Assembly: GCA_019095985.1 (NCBI GenBank)
Contig: CM032663.1
Location: 40,745,474 to 40,809,473, forward strand
Reading direction: 5' to 3'
Length of the DNA stretch: 64,000 nt
Source of the DNA: Streblospio benedicti
Lineage: Eukaryota; Annelida; Polychaeta; Spionida; Spionidae
Shown: piece by piece, positions 1 to 29,600 of the stretch
How positions within the stretch are numbered: the stretch's first letter is position 1
Layout of the letters: each line of letters starts with the position of its first letter
The notes under the pieces: generated by a model
Told to the model about the DNA's origin: nothing
Database searches by the model: none
Seen by the model: the letters and a program-made list of their open reading frames with translations, nothing else
Translations under genes and position numbers: made by a program

Positions 1-770
1 ATAGTGTTATAAAACAAAATTAGATTTTTCTTCTCACACACAGAAATTTAATCAGATAACACAGCCTCATGTTATATGAAATGGCACATGTTATAAATTT
101 TGTATAGAAAATGCAATGGACCTGACTTCTTCCGTCATACTGGTAGCTTCTAGCTTCATGCAAGTGTTTATAATCTTTACAGGATGCAAATATTGTAACT
201 AGGATTAAAACATGACCCAGAGCAATTTATGCACTTCATGATTTCAGAGTTGTAAATAACTAACCAAGATAAACTAATTTGCAGAAGTAAAATACATTGT
301 AGATGCTTAAAGGGAAATGTTAATAATGATTGTATGCATCCTCAGCTTGAAACTAGTGCTGACCAGTCAATGAGTACATATCAGGGGCAACTTTAAGTTT
401 CTAATACAAAAGGTTTAGAATATAAAAACAAGTGATAAATAAGAAAAAATATGATGAAATATGCTTATATCAACATCAAAGACGTCAAGTCTCCTAAATG
501 TGTTATCATTTGTTCAATATCTTTCATTTCACCTGAAATCAGGTCACATAAGATAAATATGGTTAGTTTATTTATGATAAAAAAGGCATGCACATACATG
601 TGAATCGTCAAATCTTATATTCCATGATGATGTTACAGATGTTGACAAAAGTTATTTCCTACTACATCACATTAGTAATCAGACTTCGCTATCATTAATT
701 CTTACATGTACAAGCTACAGACTTGTGTCAAAAGACAATTTATGTTATCATTCAGAAAATTTCAAAGAGA
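1..770. other. No gene seen; probably PFKFB intron
   Basis: AT-rich DNA with no recognisable exon. It lies downstream of the PFKFB exons on the minus strand and outside the duplicated allelic block. The next conserved PFKFB exon of the family is not visible here, so the gene must continue to the left of the window. Confidence 0.5.
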
Positions 771-1659
771 TACCAGAAAATTAATATCCTTGTATAAACA
801 AGGCAAACTGGGGAACAAATGATAATTGTAGCAAATGAACTTGTTGAACCCTGAAATACATGTACCTTGTATCCATAATTACTAAGTGCACAAAATCAGA
901 TATCTTATTATCTTGGCAGAACAGATATTCTATTTAAAGTTTGAAAAACAAATAATAAGCATAAAACTATCAGAGGGTAAAAATGAAGGCTTTGAACTAA
1001 AATTTCCGATACACAAGTATACACATTATGGTGCAATGGTAAATACATATCATACTAGAAAATAAATGCATCATACCACAAAATACAAAGCATGAGGTAT
1101 TAATTGCATAACCGTACTAATATTAAAAAAACCACCATGCCTGATCTTAGCTCACTCATCTTTTTTAGAACTTAAACAGGTTTCCATTTATTATTGTGAA
1201 AATTCCAAACAATTTTTTTGGTAAAAGTATATGTATAGTTTGAAATGCAGTAATATGATCAGATATAGTGTAGTGTATGAAAGCAATAATGTAACAATTG
1301 GAAGAAAGTATTAATACAAGCAATATATAAGTCATTTCATAAAAATGAACTGTACTAATAGAAGGTGGATTATGCTACAAAGTGGAACAAATATACAGTT
1401 AACTACTGCAACCATCGGGGGTATGTTCTTTGTAAAATGCATTTTTAAGAAATTTCCAGTCAAATTTCTTCCTATCAATTTACAGATTAGTATACTGTGA
1501 TCGTATGAGATTTGCACCTGAATATATACAAAGGTATTTGCTAAAAGATAATTGTCAAAATAGTTTCAGGATGCGATACATATACACTGTTGTAGTGACT
1601 GGATATCTGACACTGGTTCCATAACCTAATAATCCTCACTCGATGGATTAACTACTCAC

Positions 1660-18407
<16,748 letters not shown>

Positions 18408-19130
18408 GTCCCCCACAAAATGAGGTTAACCTAAGTTTAATTGACAATATTAAGAACAGAGCAAAAGTTAAAGTACTGAAACTATTTTCTATGCTTTCAG
18501 ATAGAAATTTAATTGGACTTTTTTTATGCGTTTGATTCAGTATGCTGTCTTTCTTGACCTGCTTTCAACCTATTTGGTAAATAGTTTCACGCCAAATGCC
18601 TAAATGTGACTATTGATGTATCAAGCGGACTCACAAATGCATCAACTTATTGATAAATATGCATTTTATAATTGGATCACCCCAGTTCTGTGGCAATATA
18701 GTGTATATATGAGAAGAACTAAGTGATGTGCCGCTAGTTTTGCTGGGTGAATTGGATGGCATGTATAACAGAATATACAAACTGCGTGTAATTTACATAA
18801 TCAGAGCGGTTAAAAATATACTGTATACAATAAGCCAAGCCTCAGAGACCCAAACACCCATCTATATTTAGATGGAGTAAGGAGTTGGCTTTTTATACAA
18901 ATGCGTTATTACATTTGATGGTAAAGATAGTCAAAATTTGTGGAGGGCCTTTAGTCACTGCAGTTTCTGAATTTATGTTTTTGGCCCGAATGAGTTTATG
19001 GTAATATTTTAGTTCTAGAAAATAATTGCAGATTTCTAAATGACCTACCAGATTTGTAAACTTAAAAAACAGAACTTCCCAATACGAATCACTCACTTTT
19101 TTATATTCAAAACTCACCAAATTATCAAGT
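18408..19130. other. No feature seen
   Basis: AT-rich. It would contain the PFKFB promoter if the 18.4-kb exon is the first exon; no clear core-promoter element was recognised. Confidence 0.35.
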
Positions 19131-19138
19131 ACCTGATG

Positions 19139-19959
19139 TAGTGATGAAACGATTATCGCCGATAATCGATGAATCGTCGTTCACGGTGATGCGATCCGAT
19201 AATCGATTCCAATTTACCAGAATCAATTCATCGCTAGACAGCGTATTTTTCAATAAATTAGAGCTTTACTCGCACAAATAACCTGAATCACCCGGGGAAG
19301 AAGTATCTTTTCATCTTTTACTAGTCCGCATTTCGAAGACTCGACCACGTTTTTACACAATAAGATGATCTATATGGGTGCGAACTTTTGATTTCATTTT
19401 TGCTACGAATGCGCCAGCGAGACATTTGAACTACTGAGCATGGGCATTGGTATGGGAAAAATGCTTGTGTATATTTTCACATCAAAATAAGTAAGTTATT
19501 TCTATTTTCTGACAAGCATTCGTAATAGATTGGTTGAATAACGTTACTAATAGATTATACATCGCTATATTTGAGAATGACAATCAACAAATGCGATATT
19601 CAATCGATTTGACACCCAGAATCACGGCAATACGTGCATACTAGCTTAGCCATGTCGCCGATGATGAAAGCAATAGATCAATACAAGTGATTGAAGTTTC
19701 TTTCATAATAAACCATGTGTTATTATGTATATGCCCAGGAAAGTTACTTTCAGTGAAATTACCGTGCCAAAATAAATTTTGGCTAAACAATATTTTATAT
19801 GCTTCGCCAAATTGGCTATAGGATCAATTATCTTTAATTATAATCATCACCTTTTTTAAGATGGGGACATTTCGATTATTAATCTATTAATCGATCGGAA
19901 AGGTGTTCCGATTATTCCGATTAATCGATTCTTGTTTTCTAGCCGATTCCCCATCACTA
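19139..19959. mobile_element. hAT-type non-autonomous element, 8-bp TSD
   Basis: An 821-bp element starting TAGTGATG and ending CATCACTA, flanked by a perfect 8-bp direct repeat ACCTGATG (19131-19138 and 19960-19967). TAGTGATG-type ends and 8-bp duplications are typical of hAT transposons. Both subterminal regions are crowded with short ATCGAT/CGATTA/GATAATCG motifs, likely transposase-binding arrays. No transposase frame is present. Confidence 0.9.
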
Positions 19960-20379
19960 ACCTGATGAACTCATGAGAACACGTATGCATTGATAAAGCA
20001 CTTTATTACACTAGTTTGCAAATTCACATATTTCAGAGATGCAGCTACGTTTTTGGAATTTGGGACCAACTACCCTTCACTTGCAAAAATAGGGCCAAAT
20101 GTGGAGGCAATCACACATGAGACATGGAAACTGAAATAAATCTTGGTGTGCAACACAAACACATTAAATCTTAAAAGTATAAATGGGATGGGGAGTGGAG
20201 CAATCAGTGGATTTCATCAGTATTATATGCGCAAAAAAAGCTTGTGAACATGGCAAAAACACCATGAATAAGATATCTTTAGCTAAAAGGGGAGTGTTCC
20301 CCCCACCCTATCCCGGCTACTGGATCTGAAATACGAATACTCACAGCATATTTCAGAATGGACAAGACTTTCACAATAC

Positions 20380-20545
20380 AGTAGAACTTCTCTATTAACA
20401 CCACTCAAGGGACTGTCTTCAATTGGTCTCAATCGAGAGGTGGTCTCTTCATATAGCTTAGTAGTCTCACTATGAACTGTCTTCTATTACATGTGGTCTC
20501 TTTCTAGCAGTGGTCTTTATGGGAGGCTCTACAGTCAATGATTAC
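20380..20545. mobile_element. Probable MITE fragment (TACAGTAGAACTTCTCTATT)
   Basis: The left end resembles the widespread ACAGTRGAACCTC-type inverted repeat also seen at 41853, followed by several GTGGTCTC motifs. The right end was not found. Surrounding DNA (19968-21655) shows nothing else. Confidence 0.4.
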
Positions 20546-21655
20546 CCAACAGTCCCTACATATCATTTCTAAAATTTATTGTAAGACATTAATTAAGATA
20601 CCTTTGAAGTGAAGGATGGGACCAACATACACAATGTTTTAGATACCTCCAACAAGTGATGGTCATGCTTTCTATAAAACTGTAAACATGATATTTGGAC
20701 TAAATAATGGACTTGCTTAATTCAGTATTTATTTCTGTACCAAGTATTTACCCATCTTAAACATCTACCAAAGTATATGGTTTGCTGGATTAGAAAATTT
20801 TACAAAATGAATACTAAGTACAATTCATATGATCCGTATCGGAATCTCTTATCAGTATTGTGTTTAAGCATCAATTTTGTCCAGCCGCTTTTGTCCATTA
20901 AAATGTAAAAAATCCCCCAAATTAAGTATTCTTTTGAAATATAGAAAGAATGATTTGGAAAATGTAAACAGTAGGCCTATGCAGTTTGAAATCTGCCTCA
21001 CACAATATATCCTACTGTATGTGGGCAATGATTGCTTTCCCACAGCTAGCATAATAAAACACATGCATGTGCGTCAGTCAGATTCTGGTTTGGGTAATTT
21101 CATTGAGCCGTCTGAACCAGTAAAAGCTGGTTAAAATGTATGCTAATGACATGATGTAGGTGTCTGATGATATATGGCGATGTCATGACCATATTATTCA
21201 CCCAATACTTAAAATACACACTTTAGATGTTCACACAATAACATTATACGTCCAACACCCGTGTTTTTTTCCCTCCAAAATAGATCGACCCAACGTAAAT
21301 ATATTAACACTTGAATTTGGAAATAAAATAAAATATAAACAACCATCAGAACAGTCAGTTTGTTAGTGCTTAATGAGCTTGAAAAAATGCCTTTCTCTCC
21401 TATTGTGAAATAATCTATCCACTTCCCTTCTATAACATTTCAATATATTTTTTGTAATCTTAAGATTTTGAATGAATGTCCACAAATAATGAGATACAAG
21501 TATAAAGTCTACAATATACCTCTTTTGTGGTGTAAACGTGAAAGCTTTTGAACAGACGACGACGCCATATTTGTTACATGTTTCGATTTCGTTGTTTGGT
21601 TTGAGTCCGCTTTTGAGGAAAGGTTTGGACGAACCATTATAACGTATCCATGAGT

Positions 21656-21830
21656 GGGTTAGTGAGTCCCGGGTTTGTTTTTTGTTTGTTTTTTTTGTTT
21701 TTGTTTTTGTTTTTTTTTTTTGTGTGTGTGTGTTTTTTGCGTCGCTTCAGCAACTGAAACGAAAGCCTTGTGATCACTTCGTTTCTATGTAGATCTATCT
21801 ATGTATGTATCTATGTATGTATGTCTCCGG
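21656..21830. repeat. Low-complexity T-rich, TG and TATG repeats
   Basis: Poly-T and TTTG runs at 21675-21720, a TG run at 21721-21733 and a TATC/TATG run at 21790-21825. The run lies directly upstream of a LINE fragment. Confidence 0.85.
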
Positions 21831-22180
21831 ACAAGCTAGAGCCTTTACCTTCACATCATCACAAATTTAGACATTTAACAGCAAATACAGACACATTCAG
21901 GAACTCTTTCTTTCCACAGAATGGAACAGCATTGACTCAGACACTGCCAACTGCAGTTCTGTAGACACATTCCGTGCCAGGCTACAAGCCTTGCACAGGA
22001 GCGACTGAGTAGCGTGATTTGGAAATAAGCAATTGGCTTTATACCAAAGGCTTTTAGTGCTCTCTGTTTTGTAGCATGTATGCATTAATCATTTTTTTTT
22101 AATTAAATTACTCCTTTTATTCTAATGTTATTTGCATGTATGTGTACAAATAAACTAATTTGAATTGAATTGAATTGAAG
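21830..22180 (+). mobile_element. LINE 3' end (RT C-terminus and 3'UTR)
   Basis: Two plus-strand frames together resemble the conserved end of a non-LTR retrotransposon reverse transcriptase: HHHKFRHL..FRNSFFP in one, then WNSIDSDTANCSSVDTFRAR up to a stop in the next. A single frameshift near 21915 separates them. A short 3'UTR and a (TTGAA)n tail at 22160-22179 follow, as in CR1/L2-like LINEs. Heavily 5'-truncated; clade not assigned. Confidence 0.72.
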
Positions 22181-22587
22181 CGTTGCGTCCTCCCATCCAT
22201 CTGCCCATATGCTGATAAAGCCCTGCAGATTAACTTACAGATACAGATACCGATGCACCGATTTCGTTCAAACTTTACACAACTATGAGGTATGAGGCGA
22301 CGCCGAAGTGATTTGATTTTGGGCACTGTGCCAATTAAATTGTGCTTTCTAGAAGGTCATTTATGACATTTTTACTGATATTCAATGCACTTGAGCTAGA
22401 AAGAAAAATCAATATTCCAACCAAGCAGCAAATATTGATTATTGGGTTTGAAACTGTTATTTATTATTATCTGTTATTCAAATAGTACTATTGCAAGACA
22501 CAGACAGAAATATTTTTTCGCTGTATATAGATTAATGCTGTATTTTGATTCTGATGTTTTCTCCTCAAATTCATTAAGTTCTTATTA

Positions 22588-22863
22588 TTCTTAGTATTTG
22601 TTGTTGTGACGTCTTAACTGCTGTACAATATAAGTGCCAAAGATTTAAAAAAAAATAAGTTTATTTAATTTTGCTGAGCGCTTTCGAACATAAAGTTCCT
22701 CATCAGAGCTAAAATATCTAAAGGTAGCCAGATATTAGATATTTTAGCTCTGATGAGGAACTTTATGTTCGAAAGCGCTCAGCAAAATTAAATAAACTTA
22801 AATTTTGTTAAATCTTTGGCACTTATACAGCAATTAAGACGTCACAACAACAGATACTAAGAG
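22588..22863. repeat. Near-perfect 270-bp palindrome with hammerhead-like core
   Basis: Left arm 22591-22721 and right arm 22735-22860 are inverted copies with few mismatches around a 13-nt centre. In the right arm (plus strand) CTGATGAG at 22750-22757 is followed by helix GAAC/GTTC around TTTAT and then GAAA at 22771-22774, the order of hammerhead ribozyme core parts. The left arm carries the same core on the minus strand. The arms include TGACGTC and an AATAAA-like run. It resembles a head-to-head pair of Penelope-type ends, but no protein frame accompanies it. Confidence 0.85.
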
Positions 22864-22986
22864 TAATGAGAGAACCTGCTGCAGTTCAAATAATGAATTT
22901 AGCTTCATTAAGTTCTTAATTGTAAAGTATGCATTGTCGCAGTATATATCTTAATTGACCATAAGTAAACGTCGTTCTAGCGACGC

Positions 22987-23012
22987 TGTGTGTGTGTGTG
23001 TGTGCGCGTGTG
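22987..23012. repeat. TG/CG microsatellite
   Basis: A run of about a dozen alternating purine-pyrimidine dinucleotides (TG then CG), followed by a G run. Confidence 0.9.
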
Positions 23013-23111
23013 TGGAGGGGGGGGCGCGCACTTTTATCCTTGAAACCCAACACCACCACACTTTTACAGTGAAACTATTGATTGAATGCCCCTCAACGAA
23101 TCAGAATGGTA

Positions 23112-23148
23112 TATTGGCAGTGATTTCTGCACTGAATGATAGAATGTA
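23112..23148. mobile_element. Fragment related to the repeat at 35330-35632
   Basis: Thirty-three bases ending GAATGATAGAATG match the right end of the element at 35330-35632 (TTGGCRGTGATTTYTGCAC core) with few changes. No left partner found. The following 23150-24430 shows no recognisable gene. Confidence 0.5.
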
Positions 23149-24430
23149 AGATACTGAGTGCCTCTAAGCTTCCTTCCAGGAACTATGGTTTACATGGGGA
23201 TTGTTGCCATCAGTGCAGCACTCAGAACTACTCAGAATGTTTCGGAGCTCAACAGACCTGGGACGTGATAGGATGGAATCCATTTCAGAACTATATGATG
23301 TTAGGACTGCCGATTCGATTCTTCCCGTCGAGATAACGTCAATTGGGTTCCATATCCAGGTGGTTGGAATGATCCCCATGACATTTTGATTACAATCTAT
23401 TTTATTAGACAAATTGTATACACACTAACAATACATGTATATACTAAAATGCCCAGAATTCAGGCCATCAATAAAATATCTGCCTTGTTATAAAAATGTT
23501 AATGGCTGAAGGTTTCCGAGAATACCGAGCAACCAACACATTGTGCTTGACGTGTTAATTGAAACATCCTCCCTCTACACCATAACGCAACACATTTATC
23601 TGAACGTCTTGCGTGTTGTTTTATGTTGGTTTGAACGTCGTAATATTAAGCTAATACATAAGCAATAGAGTAGTGAGAAAGCAGCTGGACTGATCACTTT
23701 TGTACAATTTTGACACATATTCCTACTCCTATCACATCCGAGGTCTGTTCTGAGAATAGCGTAAACATCCGAGGATTGCCGACTGATCGGTGCGGTACAC
23801 GGTGTATAATCCTAAAGACCCTTTCTTCCAGAAGATCTCATTATTATAAGTTTTTTATTACATGTACATCCTTGGACTAATAATGGATACATGATTTAGC
23901 AAGGCAGTCAAACCCTTAATCAGGGATAATGTGCAAAAACTGGAAGACATCGAATTCAAACTGCTGCTGTACCCATAATGGCACTCCATGTCTATGATAA
24001 AATTTAATTTCCCCACAGACTTTATAACTAAATTAGACATCATAGCAACTAGCAGAACAGAACTTTCTTACTAAGATATTGATTATTATCTCATGTTATG
24101 AAAATAAATCCTTGTCTTTACATCAGAAGTGTTCAGTAGGCAATTCTTTCTCATCATATATAACAGGAAGAAAGGATACAAATGATGTCTAAAATCAAAT
24201 AGTTTACTTTATTTAAAACAAAGCACAAGAATACTTTTTATAAGATAAATAAATGACATGGTTAAATAGTATAGCTAATCATATCCTATGATCTAGTGCA
24301 AGTATACAAAAACAGGAACTGAGAGTTACACAGTAAGCATGTTTCTCAAAATGAAATAAAGATAAGCACTGATATCTATACTCATAAGAATTAACGGTAA
24401 ATATAATTTAACTATTAGACAGTTAGTTCA

Positions 24431-24660
24431 CAGGGTCAGGGTTAGCCACTCGTCCACTCGTATTGACTAGTAAAAACTTGTGGACAAGTAAGAAGTTTTA
24501 GTAACTCGTCCTTTTGACGAGTAACAAATGTGATCAATTTGGCATACAGGTATAGAGTTTGTGCAAGGGAGGACGAGTACATTTTCTGCAGGATGTGTAG
24601 ATATTTAAGGGTTACTCGTCCTGCTGACGGGTAGCACTTTTCTACCTAATCCTGACCCTG
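24431..24660. mobile_element. Second copy of the CAGGGTCAGG MITE
   Basis: A 230-bp element from CAGGGTCAGGGTTAG to CTAATCCTGACCCTG, similar throughout to 15088-15319. No convincing target duplication remains. The GTCC/GGAC internal motifs are partly decayed, so it may be older than the 15-kb copy. Confidence 0.85.
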
Positions 24661-26623
24661 GCTCAGCACGTCAATATAAAAACTGGGTTGCTTGGATAAC
24701 ATAATAATGCTGCATAATTCAAAGCTTTAACTATAATTCATATATGTAATCCTGATAAATATGATAAAAATAATGCTAATACAATCTCTAATATCAAAAG
24801 ATATATTACAAAAAATAATTATTACAATATGTACTAAATCAACGTCTATTGATTTACACTAAACCAAATCGGTCCCCCATAATTTATCAGAACACACTAC
24901 ATATATACGTATACATTTTGATTGTGATGATTTAATACAAGTATACATATTTCAACAGTACAGGCATTTTTCATTTATTCATTAATGGCACGTATTTTCT
25001 GTCTGTATCGTACGCCTTCAAACTACATAAGATTTATCTGAATTTTCAGCACCGCTGGATGAGCGGACACCATTAAAAAAATTTGCTTTGAAACCATTAG
25101 TTTGTGCATTTTGTGATAAAATAATTTACTTTCATACATTTAAATATTTGCATAACAAATATGTGCAATAACATTCATACCATTATTGCTGTTTTTCATA
25201 CCAATTTGCTCTTACTACATATTTTTATATGGCTCACCCATGATAGTATTCTATTTGTTTGTCACTCATTGGACTCCCTTACTGTCAATTTTGCAATCAC
25301 ATTGTATTTTACGTATAAAATGTCTATTTTATGGCAGACAATAAACACTAGTGAGTGTTGTGGCTTATTATTCTTTTTCCTCAATAAAATTCTATCCAAA
25401 CACAAAAGCTGTTATGACATCTCTTCATTTCATTCCTCAGTTTATTTTGAATAAGCTGCAGGATAAATATTTTGATTTTCAAAGAAATATACTATACGCC
25501 AGTAGTAAACTCCTGAGCAGAGTAAAATGCATAATATACATATCACAGTAAATACAATTTTCCATTCTCAAATAGACCGAACCACACAGTTCCTGTAGAT
25601 ATCACCCAGCCCGTATGTTTTAATTTCAGAAAAAATAGCATCCAAACAAGTATCAAATATTACTACTATGAAAATAGTTATTATCCAGGTGCCAAATTGT
25701 GAAAAGAAAATTTCTAATAAGATTTATTGTGAACAAACATGATGCAAACCATGTTCAAATTGCATATCATTGCCATATATGCGCTTTGTGCGCATAAGAA
25801 AATGCACCCTAAATCATGTAATTTTACTGAATCATAAAAATCGTCTTTATTTTACGAAAATATAAGTAAGTATTTTTTTTATTTCGACACCACAAACACT
25901 ATTGTTGGTTCAATTAAACAAATGTGGCTGTGCTACGATAGTTTAAACATAAAAATATACGGGATGGGTGTGCATTGTTCTAACGTTAGTTTCTAAATAC
26001 AAAATATAATATATCACATAATGTTATGAAAATACATTTAATCAGAAGTCTCTCAGCCAAACATCATAATCTTCATAAATTGAATAATAGATACTTATTG
26101 GGAACAGTGTACTATCTATGCCCCTTTTGCAAATGGTATGCTGAGCGGTCATGTTCAGGTTTGAAGCCTGAGGTGAGATAAATTCGTGATGGCTTCGTCA
26201 TAGGGCAAATGGTCTTGTGCGAATGACCATTGTCAGTATAATACCATATAATATGTACATGTAGAGTATTTTGACAATGTCACTATAATAATGACTAATG
26301 ACAAAAATATACATTAACCCAATACCACTGATCCCAAAAGAGGCATCTTTTATTCCATCTACACATAGATAATTAAACCCAGGATAAACATCTATTTGTT
26401 GATCCATATACATATTTCTCCGTCTGACTGTAATAATTGAATTTAGATCAGTTGGGAATGTTATTGAAGATTTAAATTTGGCAAATAAAGTAGCATCTAA
26501 ATTTGAATAAAAAATACAATTTGTGATTTCCCCAGAGAAACAGTGTGAGTATTCTCCCGGGAATTCCTTCAAATAATGCATCACATTCAACACTAGAACA
26601 CACTGAAGTTTCAACAAACATAA
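24661..26623. other. Intergenic / OGFR-like 3' region, no gene seen
   Basis: AT-rich sequence downstream of the OGFR-family stop codon on the minus strand; part must be its 3'UTR. Several TTTATT strings could be minus-strand poly(A) signals and I cannot choose among them. A 139-codon minus-strand frame at 26198-26617 begins just after the stop and looks like chance. Confidence 0.5.
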
Positions 26624-29600
26624 TTATTTAAAAAAGGAGGAGAAAAAACCTTTGCCTTTCTTTTTCTTTTCTGGATAATTACTTTTTTCAGATGAAACTT
26701 TTGCTTGTCTGGTTGCTTCTAATTCATTTATGTAATCTACCAGGTTATCCCTTTCTTCATCATTACGCAAAATATGTACCCAGTAGTCTTTACAGCTTTT
26801 TGCTGCATTATATAAGGTCTTTTCCTCAAGAGATTCGTGTATCAAAAACAATATTAGAGGATACTTGTAATGTTCAAGACCCATTTCTCCAAGACATTTC
26901 AAAATACGAGTTATTCTAAGATAGTTGTGATAAGACCTGAAAAACAATAAATGCCAATATCTTACATATATGTGCAGAACATGGAAAAATTGCTAAGCAT
27001 AGAAATAACAAAAGGAAAAAAATATCATCTCACCTGTTCAGATGCTGGAATCTAGATTTCCAATTAACAGCCCTATCAACCTCTCCTGTTTCTTCATTCA
27101 CCAAACGGATTCCATAAAAGTCCAGCATCATTGTATAAGACTTTAAAAACCTTCCACTTGTTTCTTTCTTTTCCCGTATTTTCTAGAAAGTAAACAAAAT
27201 TGTCACAAATCCACCAATATTCTAAAGGAAACCCCCGTGTCATACGTCACGTGATCACCCACCCGTGAGGTGATAACATTGACACGTGACCATACAAATG
27301 CGGGGGAAAGTGGCCGTTTTTGACATATTTCTGTATTATATATACAGTCTACAACTATCCTTTTGTGCTAGTTTTTATAAGCTCACATTGATAGCCTTTC
27401 GGACCGTCCTGGTCCTTCTTCAGTCTGCCAACTGCCTAATCGTCACGTGATCGTGGTGTGACGTCGTCGGCAGAGGCTGGTAGGATGTTGGTGTAGATGG
27501 CTGGCAAGTCGGCTTCCCCCACGTTCTTACTGAGGTCGGGCTTGAGGCGCCTGATGTGTATGGCCTCCCTGATCTTTCTTTCAAAAGTGTTCTGGTCACG
27601 ATCTATTATCTTGATGTTTTCCAGGGATATGTGATGGCTCTCTCTGTCTGGTTGATGTAGGTGTAAGGAGACGTGTGAGGAGGTGCTGCTAGGGCATCTA
27701 TGCTGGTCAAATCTGGTCTTAAGGGTCTTTGATGTTTCACCCACATGAGACATAGGAGCTACTACATTCTTCAGAACCTGATCCACCACAGCTAATTTGA
27801 TAAACCACACCACAAACGTCCTCTTTCTTGGCTGGACCCTTGGGTGCTACCAGTAACTGTCTTAGAGTGTTCACCGGTTTGAAGTAGGCACTACATCCAT
27901 AACCACTCATGATCCTTCTCACCGCCTCCGACAAGTCCTTCACATATGGTATTCCCACCATCGTCTTCTTTGTCTCGTCCGTCCGGTCCTTCTTTCCTGC
28001 TTCGTCCTTGTCTCTCAACACAGATCCTCTTTTGATCGCACAGGATGGATATCCACATTTTGATAATGCCTCATTCACATGTATTATTTCCGCTTCTCGA
28101 TCCATCTCTTCAGTAACCACAGTCTTGGCTCGATGATGGAGAGTGCGTACTACACTGAGTTTGTGCTCTAAGGGGTGGTTAGAGTCAAACTGAAGGTATT
28201 GATCAGTGTGTGTCGGCTTACGGTAGATCTTGAGTTTAAGACTACCATCATCTTTCTTCGATGTCGACGTATCCAGAAAGGCAAGTTCACCATTTTCCTC
28301 TCCTTCAGTGGTGAACTTGATGTCCGGGTCCAGTGTGTTTAGATGGTCCGTAAATTCCTGGGCATACTCAGAGTCTAGCTTCGTGTTAGTGTCATCCACA
28401 TATTGATACCACCAGTGGGGAGGGTGAGGCGCTGTTTCAATTGCCTTTTGTTAATGTCCTCCATCATCGCATCACACACTATCATGGAAACTGGCGACCC
28501 CATAGCCGCTCCATGGATCTGCTGGTAAAGTTTTCCACCATATGTAAAGTAGGTGCATCCGAGCACAATTTCCAGAAGTTCTGCGATTTCATCTGGCTTC
28601 AATGTGGTTCTCTTGTGTAGGTCCCTGTCTGCATCCAGCTTGGTCTTAATGCATTCAACTGTATTCTGCATCAGCTGATTATCTCTCCGAATTGTTTTGA
28701 GTTTTTGTTGTGTCTTTCAGTTTTGCCTATTATTGGTGAAATTATGGATGCCAAGTGCTTTGAACACTTGTAGGTGATGCTGTCAATGCTACTCACTATC
28801 GGTTGCAGAAGCATGGCTTGTTTGTGAATCTTGGGCAGGCAATAAAAATGAGGTGGTGAGCAGGTTGTTGGGTACATCTTATCTTTAGTTCTCATGTCTA
28901 TTGATTTGTTCCTCTCTAACTGAATGAGTTTATTGATTAACTGTCTTTGATATTGTTGAGTGGGGTCCTTCTTTAGTATTTTATAGGTTTTTGTATCGTT
29001 TAGCAGTGTTTCACATTTGTCTTTATAGTCCTTGGTGTTCATCACTACCGTACACTTGCCTTTGTCAGCCTGGAGGATCATGATGGATTTATCCTTCTTG
29101 AGGTCCATGATGGCTTTGCGTTCCGCTTTGGATATGTTCGAAGTGATGGTTTTCTTGGTTTTTTATGGTGGCTGTTACTCTTCCTTTCAGTTCTTCTGCT
29201 TTATCCTGGGGTAAATTCAACTCTTTGCATGCTCTTTCAGTTGCCGTGATCTACACCAACATCCTACCAGCCTCTGCCGACGACGTCACACCACGATCAC
29301 GTGACGATTAGGCAGTTGGCAGACTGAAGAAGGACCGGGAAGGTCCGAAAGGCTATCAATGTGAGCTTATAAAAACTAGCACAAAAGGATAGTTGTAGAC
29401 TGTATATATAATGTAAAAAACTTGTGCAGATGAGTATTCAATATATTTCTGTACTTCCATAATACTGCAAGGTCCACTAAGGAAATACATGTGTAAGAAT
29501 ATACGTATATGTATAAACTTTTTAGCGCTCCTTATTTGTTGCAGTGTATAATGTGTTTGTCTTTTGTTTGTAATATATCTGTGATAAATGAAATATTTTC

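Noticed and set aside
26198-26617. 139-codon minus-strand frame after the OGFR stop
   Set aside because: Lies in the OGFR 3' region, no recognisable domain, AT-rich composition; probably chance.
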